The notes beneath the pieces are model-generated. The model saw nothing but the letters and a program-made list of their open reading frames with translations, was not told the DNA's origin and made no database searches. A stretch of DNA of 6,711 nucleotides from CAYSBA01 sp964429075 [NCBI: uncultured bacterium]. GTDB taxonomy: Bacteria; CAYSBA01. The translations under genes and the position numbers were made by a program. This document shows, one piece after another, positions 1 to 6,280 of the stretch. Within the stretch, counting starts at the first letter, position 1; each line of letters starts with the position of its first letter. The DNA lies in NCBI GenBank assembly GCA_964429075.1, contig CAYSBA010000067.1, positions 1-6,711 of the forward strand, read 5' to 3'.

Positions 1-3000
1 CTGTATGTTTCAGAGATCTGGATAGTGGTAGACTATACAAAGGTAGATGGAATGTATTTCACCACTTCACCACAGATATTAAATAAAGGTCAATGCTCTG
101 GTCCAATGACCTTTGAAGTCAGAGACATACACGGAAGCCCTGTCACTATGCTGACAGACACTAATTTTAACCTGTCGAGTACATCGGGGGGTGGAACCTT
201 CTATTCAGATTCTGGCTGTACAACCGCGATAACTCAGATCACCATACCTGCCGGCCAGAGTTCTGCTACATTTTATTACAAAGACAATAATGCTGGGAAT
301 CCCACGATAACAGTTTCAGAAAATCCCAACCAGGGATGGAACGATGGTAGTCAGACTGAGACAGTAGGGATTGCAAAGACGGTGTTCACAAATGCCCCTG
401 TTACCATCACAGCAGGGCAGTGTTCTGGTGCGCTATCTATCCAGACACAGGATAATGGGGGTAACAGTGTGTATCCTGTTGTCGATATCACCTATGATTT
501 GAGTTCTACCTCATCTGGTGGGAGTTTTTATTCTGATCCCTCCTGCAGTATCCAGATAAACCAGGTAACAATGCCTGCAGGAGCCACCTCAACAACCTTT
601 TACTACAGTGATACAGTTGCCGCAAATCCAACCATTACTGCTTCTGAGACCTCACCTGATAGAGGCTGGACCGATGCAACCCAGACAGAGACGGTAAATC
701 CAGGTCCACCTTCACAGACCGTCTTTTCTACCGATGTACAGTATGTATCTCAGAACAACTGTTCCAATGTATTTACCATTCAGGTAAGGGATCAGTACGG
801 GAATGACACCACAGTAACAGCAGATCAGCAGTACAGCCTTACAAGTAGCTCCACCACAGGCTCCTTTTTCCAAGATGCTGCCTGCGGTACCACTATTAGC
901 ACCATTACTATTACTGCAGGTAGCGGATCTGCAAATTTTTACTATCTGGATACCACCCAGGGAACCCCCACCATAACAGCAGCCGAGACCCCAGATCAGG
1001 GATGGAACGATGCTCAGCAACAGGTAAATATAGTTGGTGTGATAGATCATATTTCATTTATAAATGATCCAAAGAATCTGAATACTGGTAGCTGTTCTTC
1101 TGCATACAGGGTGCAAGTTCAGGATGCATCTGGAAATCCTGTTGATGTAAAGAGCAATACCACAATAGATCTTACCTCAACATCGACAACCGCACAGTTC
1201 TTCTCAGATCCATCTTGTAACACAAATGTCTCGTCAATTGTAATAGCCCCATCTAACAATACAGGAGTTTTTTATTACAAAGATACCACATCAGGGATTG
1301 CTACAATAACCGCAACGGCAACCGGACAGCCTTGGAATAGTATAACAGATTCTCAAGATGTCATTGTTAATGATCCATCTTCGAATCCACCTGTAATTTT
1401 GATTATGAGTCCACAGAGTGGAGGCATTGTTGGAGGCAAAGTAAGAATAAGGGTCTATGTATATGACAATACTAATCAACTTGATCTTACAAAACCTGTG
1501 CAGATTGCGTTTGACTCTGCATTTAGTGGTGATTATAAGACCCTTACTACAGCTAATACAAACCTTACAAACAGTGCCAATGAAGGTTATTACGATCTTT
1601 TATGGGATTCTGTAAATGGTATAACCGGGGATAATGGTACAACTATCGGTGCGTATGGTCCAAACTACACAGGAAGTGTAAGATTATATGTAAGGAGTTA
1701 TGATGATCTTGGAAATGTATCTGTAAAGGTTGTAACAGTTACAGTTAAAAATAGCGGTTCAAAACCGCTTGGTGATGGGAGGTTGCTAAGAAGAGAATTT
1801 TCAAGCCAGCTATGTTTTGACTGTCACAATGTAAAGACCCATTCTGCAAACAATACAGATTTCAGATATGGTACATGGGCACTGAACTGTCTCGACTGTC
1901 ATACACCACATAAAACTAAGAATGTATACCTGATAAAAGAATCAATAGAAACACCAAATAGTGGTACAAAGAGTGTTGATTTTAGATATCCAGAAGAGGG
2001 TGTTGCAGACTATGGACTTGCAGAGGCAAATGATCCACCGGGTAGTAATGGTAAGCAGGCTGGTAATGGAATTTGCGAGATCTGTCATACCAAGACTGTA
2101 AGGTTTACAAACACAGGAGATGGTCCAAATGGACACTTTACTTTCAAATGTACTGGATGTCATAGCCATACAAATGGTTTCAAAGGTCGAGAGAGTACAG
2201 GTGGTGAGTCCTGTAGTTGCCATCCGAATGTATATAAACCAATGGATTATACAAGTGGCAATACCTCGGGTTACCATCACAGTATCGAGACTATTCAACC
2301 AACCTATTTTACAGACACAACACCAACTCCTGATAATACAGTTGTAGACACAAATTGTTTGCAGTGTCATGTGGATCACGATCTATTCAATCCAAATGTG
2401 GATGCTACAAATAGAAGGGCTTACAATTTAAGAAAGAGTGTCTCTTCAACTCCTGTAAGCAATGCTGATGCAATAAACACTGACTTTATCTCAGGTGGAC
2501 CAAACTATGGTCCATGTATAGATTGTCATCAGTTTTCACAGCAGAAATCTACAAGTGGTGTAAAGTCTGATGGAACAACTCAGACTCCTGTAATAGATGG
2601 AGCAAGCTTTGACTCATCAAGTCACAACTACACAGCCGGAGTGACCTCTACCTTCAGTGATGGTACAACCTTCAATGGGAACTGTGTAAAATGCCATAAT
2701 GACAACCTTCAGAAGTGGATGCAGCAGGGAAGTAATCCGAAGTTTTCACTACATGATTCAGACAGGCGACATATGTTGAGTGACAATGAGAGTGCTGACG
2801 GTGGGACTGGATCGCCAACTGCTGGTGCCGCAGAGAGTACATATAACTCTTTAGAAGAGAATCTCTGCTTTTTGTGTCATGAAAATAGTACAAATCCAAC
2901 AACCGATATATATGGCAACCCTATGTCTGCAAGATCAAAGACCTTACAACAGGCAGTATCGGATACTAGGACCTCTTACCACCCAGTAACCGACAGTACT

Positions 3001-4335
3001 ATGGCAGGCAGACATAAGGCAGTAGAGGCAGATACAAGGGGATGGATGCCAAGTGGTCAAAGGCATGTGGAGTGTGAGGATTGCCACAATCCTCATGCAG
3101 CTAATTCAACAACACCATGGAAGGGTGCCCGTGGTGTGGTGGTAGATACAACCACACTATCGGATGGTACAATGAAGGATACGGATTATACAGGTGTAAC
3201 TGACAATCCATCCTCTCAGTATCAGGTGTGTCTGAAGTGTCACTCAAAGTGGGCTTGGGATACGGGGACACCACCAGATGTACCATCCGGACCACCTTAT
3301 GGGAGTCAAACATGGGTAGAGACAGATGTTGGTGAAGATTTTGATCCAGACAATTATGCATATCACCCAATTTTCAAGAAGGGTAGAAATCAGCCGTTAA
3401 AGGTCTCAGGCACAGGTACATCGTACTACAATCCTAATTGGCCTAAATATACAACAGGGACTGCCTCTACCGATGGGGTAAATCCGATTGTAACAATAAG
3501 TGGTGGTTCTATACCAGCTGGAGTAACCCAGGGGTGGTGGATCTATCTCGGCAGCACCAATCCACCATCATCTACAAATACAGGTTGGTATAAAATACAG
3601 TCTCGTGATTCAAATACTCAACTTACTTTGACAACAGTTCCACCAGCTTACAGTGGAGCATATACTATAACCTCTGGCCTTAAAGCAAACTTTACAGATG
3701 GATGGGGACCGGACAGTATACTCGAATGTACCGATTGCCATACAGACTCAGATACTAATAACGCAAGGGGACCACACGGATCAAGTGCGAAATGGCTTTT
3801 AGCAAAGCAGAGACCGGATGTGACAGCAACAGATATAAACGGCACTGTATACTACCCCAATTGTGGCAATGGTATAACTACTCCATGCAGCTCTGCAAGT
3901 CTTGCCTATCCAGACAACTTCTGTACAAACTGCCATAGAGGTGATGTTTATGGTAGAGGTATTAAAAGTAAATCTGATAGGAATTTGGCATCATATAGTC
4001 GAATAGGACATATGGATCAAACAGATAGTGACTGCTTTGGTACAAATGCAGAGACAGGCAAGGGTACCCGCTGGCCAATAGGATGTATGAACTGTCATGG
4101 AGGAGATTCACCTGGTGGAATACATGGATCAAACAGAGGCCCAGGTACAACTGGAGACGAGATGGGAAAACGATTTACAAATGGCTCTTCCTGGCAGGCT
4201 CATATACTTGGAGACTCTGCTGGAAGTGTGGGATGCATAAACAAATCGCAGCCTGACGATCTTACCACCTGCACAAAACACCAGCTTAATAATCCAAAGT
4301 ATATAACACCTAATTATTATTACCCCTGGGAATGA
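1..4335 (+). CDS. Giant multihaem c-type cytochrome with N-terminal Ig-like repeats (5' partial)
   Basis: Probable exported, surface-exposed electron-transfer protein. The frame is open from base 1, so the N-terminus and signal peptide are missing. A GTG at 25 lies inside the coding frame and is probably not the start. Residue numbers here count from that GTG. Seen: four tandem beta-rich repeats (about 11-448), a different Ig-like domain (about 455-576), then a haem region (597-1436) with 13 CxxCH motifs whose first Cys is at 597, 622, 684, 709, 778, 831, 887, 948, 1017, 1069, 1235, 1300 and 1354. Residues 729-733 are a degenerate SCSCH. Twenty further histidines in the haem region could supply distal ligands for bis-His haems. 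CHTPH and CHNPH variants resemble paired-CXXCH families. Extracellular conduction or metal reduction is inferred from this architecture. The following ccsB- and ccsA-like genes fit a need for haem attachment. I do not recognise a named homologue. Confidence 0.93.
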   Translation: MYVSEIWIVVDYTKVDGMYFTTSPQILNKGQCSGPMTFEVRDIHGSPVTMLTDTNFNLSSTSGGGTFYSDSGCTTAITQITIPAGQSSATFYYKDNNAGNPTITVSENPNQGWNDGSQTETVGIAKTVFTNAPVTITAGQCSGALSIQTQDNGGNSVYPVVDITYDLSSTSSGGSFYSDPSCSIQINQVTMPAGATSTTFYYSDTVAANPTITASETSPDRGWTDATQTETVNPGPPSQTVFSTDVQYVSQNNCSNVFTIQVRDQYGNDTTVTADQQYSLTSSSTTGSFFQDAACGTTISTITITAGSGSANFYYLDTTQGTPTITAAETPDQGWNDAQQQVNIVGVIDHISFINDPKNLNTGSCSSAYRVQVQDASGNPVDVKSNTTIDLTSTSTTAQFFSDPSCNTNVSSIVIAPSNNTGVFYYKDTTSGIATITATATGQPWNSITDSQDVIVNDPSSNPPVILIMSPQSGGIVGGKVRIRVYVYDNTNQLDLTKPVQIAFDSAFSGDYKTLTTANTNLTNSANEGYYDLLWDSVNGITGDNGTTIGAYGPNYTGSVRLYVRSYDDLGNVSVKVVTVTVKNSGSKPLGDGRLLRREFSSQLCFDCHNVKTHSANNTDFRYGTWALNCLDCHTPHKTKNVYLIKESIETPNSGTKSVDFRYPEEGVADYGLAEANDPPGSNGKQAGNGICEICHTKTVRFTNTGDGPNGHFTFKCTGCHSHTNGFKGRESTGGESCSCHPNVYKPMDYTSGNTSGYHHSIETIQPTYFTDTTPTPDNTVVDTNCLQCHVDHDLFNPNVDATNRRAYNLRKSVSSTPVSNADAINTDFISGGPNYGPCIDCHQFSQQKSTSGVKSDGTTQTPVIDGASFDSSSHNYTAGVTSTFSDGTTFNGNCVKCHNDNLQKWMQQGSNPKFSLHDSDRRHMLSDNESADGGTGSPTAGAAESTYNSLEENLCFLCHENSTNPTTDIYGNPMSARSKTLQQAVSDTRTSYHPVTDSTMAGRHKAVEADTRGWMPSGQRHVECEDCHNPHAANSTTPWKGARGVVVDTTTLSDGTMKDTDYTGVTDNPSSQYQVCLKCHSKWAWDTGTPPDVPSGPPYGSQTWVETDVGEDFDPDNYAYHPIFKKGRNQPLKVSGTGTSYYNPNWPKYTTGTASTDGVNPIVTISGGSIPAGVTQGWWIYLGSTNPPSSTNTGWYKIQSRDSNTQLTLTTVPPAYSGAYTITSGLKANFTDGWGPDSILECTDCHTDSDTNNARGPHGSSAKWLLAKQRPDVTATDINGTVYYPNCGNGITTPCSSASLAYPDNFCTNCHRGDVYGRGIKSKSDRNLASYSRIGHMDQTDSDCFGTNAETGKGTRWPIGCMNCHGGDSPGGIHGSNRGPGTTGDEMGKRFTNGSSWQAHILGDSAGSVGCINKSQPDDLTTCTKHQLNNPKYITPNYYYPWE
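55..1368 (+). repeat. Four tandem Ig-like repeats with a conserved cysteine pair (protein-level)
   Basis: The repeats span about 55-381, 382-720, 721-1053 and 1054-1368, each of 105-113 residues. Each reads roughly: a (G)xCS motif, a QxxD-x-x-GN turn, a serine/threonine-rich LSSTS strand, an F(Y/F)SDxxC motif, FYYxDT, an A(N/T)PTIT strand and a closing GWND-like tryptophan. The first cysteines are residues 24, 133, 246 and 357 and the second are 65, 174, 287 and 398, so spacing within a repeat is always 41. A disulphide in each domain is likely. At DNA level the copies have diverged, but a 16-base identity (CAGGGATGGAACGATG) recurs at 331-346 and 997-1012. Such tandem domains are typical of bacterial adhesin stalks; no Pfam match was run. 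Confidence 0.88.
1387..1752 (+). other. Fifth, distinct Ig-like domain linking repeats to haem region
   Basis: Residues about 455-576 begin PPVILIMSPQSG and end in a SYDDLGNVSVKVVTVTVKN strand. This start and end are typical of bacterial Ig-like (Big_7-type) domains, in which proline-rich entry strands precede a D-x-x-GN turn. It lacks the cysteine pair of the four preceding repeats, so it is a separate module. It is followed by a short linker (NSGSKPLGDG) and then the first haem motif. The family name is from pattern memory and has not been tested by search. Confidence 0.65.
1813..4098 (+). other. Haem-binding region: 13 CxxCH plus one degenerate SCSCH
   Basis: The motifs in order are CFDCH (1813), CLDCH (1888), CEICH (2074), CTGCH (2149), SCSCH (2209), CLQCH (2356), CIDCH (2515), CVKCH (2683), CFLCH (2866), CEDCH (3073), CLKCH (3229), CTDCH (3727), CTNCH (3922) and CMNCH (4084). 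Haems 1-2 and 3-4 are each spaced 25 residues, cysteine to cysteine. Most later spacings are 52-69. One gap of 166 residues separates haems 11 and 12. The Cys residues would form thioethers with haem c and the motif His would be the proximal ligand. Candidate distal ligands include the YHP, GPHG, GIHG and IGHM histidines. Confidence 0.95.
3472..3678 (+). other. Haem-free beta-type insertion inside the cytochrome
   Basis: Residues about 1151-1219 contain no Cys or His and interrupt the haem array between haems 11 and 12. The pattern is a VTISGG strand, a GWWIYLG strand, a WYKIQS strand, then TQLTL and a PAYSGAYTI ending. This resembles small all-beta domains seen in phage structural and secreted proteins. 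It may be a binding or assembly module, but this is inferred only from strand pattern and composition. Confidence 0.6.
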
Positions 4336-5510
4336 AACGATTCTTTTTTCTCTTCACCTCAAGAAGGTTTGCGATCTACCTGTTTTCCATTGAGGTTGGT
4401 TTTTTGCTTCTTGGTGGTATGAGGCAGACCTTGAATTTGCCAATACCATCTGTTGAGGAAATTGTATATAGCCCGCCTTTTATTCTATGCACCATTTTTT
4501 TGGTGATATCTACAATTTTATGCAACATCAGAAGGTTTAGTAATCTCTATGGGGAGGTATCTTCGGGTACATATTTTAAAGAATTTGATAGATTTTTTTC
4601 AAAAAGATTAAAAGACACAAAGAAATTTTTAAAACTTTCATGTGATAAGGATGAAAATGTTGTATACCTAAGGGGTCTGACCGGCCTTATTTTTTCTGCA
4701 ATTTTTCATCTTTCTATTGTGGTTTTCCTCATTGGGATATTAATCGAATCAAGGGTTATTGATGTCTATGAGGTAATACTTGCAGAAGGACAGGATTTAA
4801 AAGGCTGTGATACAGGGTTTGTTAAGAAGATAAGAGGAAGGTTTAAGCAAGATGAGTGTAAATCGTTAATAGATGGCGGATTGAGACTTATAAAATATAT
4901 GGATTATAAAGATCCTGTAACAGGTTATCCTAAAAAGGGGATCGAGCTTTTTTTTTATAGGTCTCAAAATCGAGGTATGAGTTTTGTCAACAGACCATTA
5001 AAGATTGGCAACAGAGTATACCAATTACACAGAGCAGGTGTGTCACCAGATCTTGTAATAAAGGATATAAAGACTAATAGGATTATCTTTAATGGGTTAA
5101 TAAACATAAGAGTGACCGGAGAAACAATGGATGCATTCGATGTGCCAGATACAGACCTATCAATAATCTTTAAGGGAGAGTTCCCAGATACAGAGATAGA
5201 AATCTTTGAAGGGCCAAAGATGCTCTACAGTGGCAAGGTCAAGTTAAATCAACCATTTTTTGTTGGCGGATTTGAATTTATAATCCTTGATGTGAGAAAC
5301 TGGGCCTCCTTTCTTATGTACTATGATAGAGAATACAGCATTGTTTTGATTTCTCTTTTTACAGGTATGATCGCCCTTTTTCTAAGACAGTTCTTCCCAT
5401 GGATTGCTTTTTTTGTTAGAAAGGATCAAATTTACAAGATAAGAGTCTGGAATGGTGTATATGATCGAGAAACCATAGTTAAAAAAGTAGAGGATGAATT
5501 ATGTGGATAG
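4332..5510 (+). CDS. ccsB: ResB/CcsB-like System II cytochrome c maturation protein
   Basis: Inner-membrane partner of CcsA in System II, where the pair delivers reduced haem to CxxCH motifs of exported apocytochromes. At 392 residues it is within the ResB size range. Predicted membrane segments are about 12-30, 48-66, 115-138 and 335-356, with a large extracytoplasmic domain between the last two (about 139-334). This is the usual ResB topology. His126 lies in the third segment (SAIFHLSIVVFLIG), where ResB proteins carry a conserved His. The RPLKIGNRVYQ stretch (221-231) and the NQPFFVGGFEFIILD stretch (306-320) match the style of the ResB domain. ATG overlaps the cytochrome stop as ATGA. No well-spaced Shine-Dalgarno is seen (GGGA abuts the ATG), so translational coupling is likely. 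Cys159 and Cys176 in the extracytoplasmic loop may be redox active or structural. Assignment is from pattern recognition. Confidence 0.85.
   Translation: MKRFFFLFTSRRFAIYLFSIEVGFLLLGGMRQTLNLPIPSVEEIVYSPPFILCTIFLVISTILCNIRRFSNLYGEVSSGTYFKEFDRFFSKRLKDTKKFLKLSCDKDENVVYLRGLTGLIFSAIFHLSIVVFLIGILIESRVIDVYEVILAEGQDLKGCDTGFVKKIRGRFKQDECKSLIDGGLRLIKYMDYKDPVTGYPKKGIELFFYRSQNRGMSFVNRPLKIGNRVYQLHRAGVSPDLVIKDIKTNRIIFNGLINIRVTGETMDAFDVPDTDLSIIFKGEFPDTEIEIFEGPKMLYSGKVKLNQPFFVGGFEFIILDVRNWASFLMYYDREYSIVLISLFTGMIALFLRQFFPWIAFFVRKDQIYKIRVWNGVYDRETIVKKVEDELCG
5490..5494 (+). promoter_or_regulatory. Shine-Dalgarno for the ccsA-like gene
   Basis: GAGGA sits 6 bases before the ATG at 5501, inside the end of ccsB. 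It fixes the ccsA start and gives that gene its own ribosome entry despite the 10-base overlap. Confidence 0.75.
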
Positions 5511-6280
5511 TACTTATTACAATTTTGATAGGTCTATATGGTCTTGCGACCTTCTGGGGTTACATCAGTAATCTTTTCAAAAGAGGTAGCAGATATTCGA
5601 TAGCTCTTCTTATTGCGGGATATGCTTTTCATCTTTTTCTTGTAATTTTTAGGTGGTATTCAACAGGTCATATCCCAGCACTCGGTTCGTATGAAAATGC
5701 ACTCTTTGGGTCGTTTTTCATCCCTACCACCTTTTTAGTAATGTTTAAAAAGATAAAAGAGCCAGTAAGATTTTTACCCTTTGTCTCCATTGCTACATTG
5801 ATTATGCTATCCTTTGGAATAAATCCATCGAGTGAGATAAATCCCCTTCCACCTGCCTTTCAGAGTGGATGGATATATATACATATCATATTTGCATGGT
5901 TATCATGGGGTAGCTACCTGATTGCATCTGTTATAGGAGGTTTTCTTATTTATTTACTTTATAAAAAGAAAGAAAAAAGACCACAACTTGAAAAGATAAT
6001 AAAAAAGTTAATACTCTTTGGGTTTCCTGCACAGGGTCTTATGATTGTAAGTGGTGCCATCTGGGCCAAGAAACTTTGGGGTAGTTACTGGAACTGGGAC
6101 CCAATAGAGACATGGTCATTAATATCTTGGATGATTTATGGACTTTATCTTCATCTTAGATTGACCCTAAAATTTAGGTATGTCTATTCAATATGGTATG
6201 TAGTGATTGCAATCCTGACAAACATCATCTATTTCTGGGGAGTCGGCTTTGTACCAAAGACCCACACAATGCTTTTATAG
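5501..6280 (+). CDS. ccsA: CcsA/ResC-like haem-handling cytochrome c synthase subunit
   Basis: Polytopic inner-membrane protein of the haem-handling family (CcsA, CcmC, CcmF) that binds haem on the outer face for attachment by the CcsB-CcsA synthase. The signature WWD motif is WGSYWNWDPIETWS (193-206). Histidines fit the family scheme: H128 in WIYIHIIFAWLSW as the first external ligand before the WWD, H218 in GLYLHLR as the membrane His, and H255 in the GVGFVPKTH tail as the second external ligand. GHIPALGSYENALF (56-69) matches the GHFPLSNLYES-type segment of CcsA. About seven or eight hydrophobic segments are visible. At 259 residues it is a compact but apparently complete member. The ATG is supported by GAGGA 6 bases upstream; it overlaps ccsB by 10 bases. 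All seven Arg codons are AGA/AGG. No CcdA- or ResA-like thiol reductase gene lies in the window. Confidence 0.92.
   Translation: MWIVLITILIGLYGLATFWGYISNLFKRGSRYSIALLIAGYAFHLFLVIFRWYSTGHIPALGSYENALFGSFFIPTTFLVMFKKIKEPVRFLPFVSIATLIMLSFGINPSSEINPLPPAFQSGWIYIHIIFAWLSWGSYLIASVIGGFLIYLLYKKKEKRPQLEKIIKKLILFGFPAQGLMIVSGAIWAKKLWGSYWNWDPIETWSLISWMIYGLYLHLRLTLKFRYVYSIWYVVIAILTNIIYFWGVGFVPKTHTMLL
6237..6242 (+). promoter_or_regulatory. Putative Shine-Dalgarno for the downstream lipoprotein gene
   Basis: GGGGAG lies 6 bases before an in-frame TTG at 6249, near the end of ccsA. The spacing is ideal. The same bases encode the WG of the FWGVGF tail of the CcsA-like protein, so coincidence is possible. No comparable site precedes the ATG codons at 6303 and 6306. 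Confidence 0.45.

Noticed and set aside
25-27. GTG as the true start of the cytochrome gene
   Set aside because: The frame is open back to base 1 with sensible beta-strand-like residues (YVSEIWIVVDYT), and no signal peptide follows the GTG. An exported cytochrome needs one, so the gene must begin outside the window.
1753-1769. Perfect 7-base inverted repeat with a 3-base loop (AGCGGTT / AACCGCT)
   Set aside because: It falls at the boundary between the last Ig-like domain and the haem region, which is curious. But it is inside a reading frame, has no T-run after it and encodes a linker. A terminator or attenuator role is not supported.
2120-2347. 75-codon + strand reading frame inside the cytochrome gene
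   Set aside because: It lies in another frame over CTGCH, SCSCH and neighbouring coding sequence. It has no ribosome site or recognisable protein features and is an overlap artefact.
2496-2514. Inverted repeat TGGACCA - 5 bases - TGGTCCA
   Set aside because: It is within codons for a GGPNYGPC segment, where the repeated Gly-Pro encoding produces the symmetry. No operator is expected in mid-gene.
712-4150. Several minus-strand reading frames of 62-145 codons
   Set aside because: All lie opposite the clearly coding cytochrome, have low-complexity or Cys/Ile-rich translations typical of antisense shadows, and lack start signals.
4328-4331. GGGA before the ccsB ATG as a Shine-Dalgarno
   Set aside because: It touches the start codon with no spacer, so it cannot pair productively. 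Translational coupling through ATGA is the better explanation.
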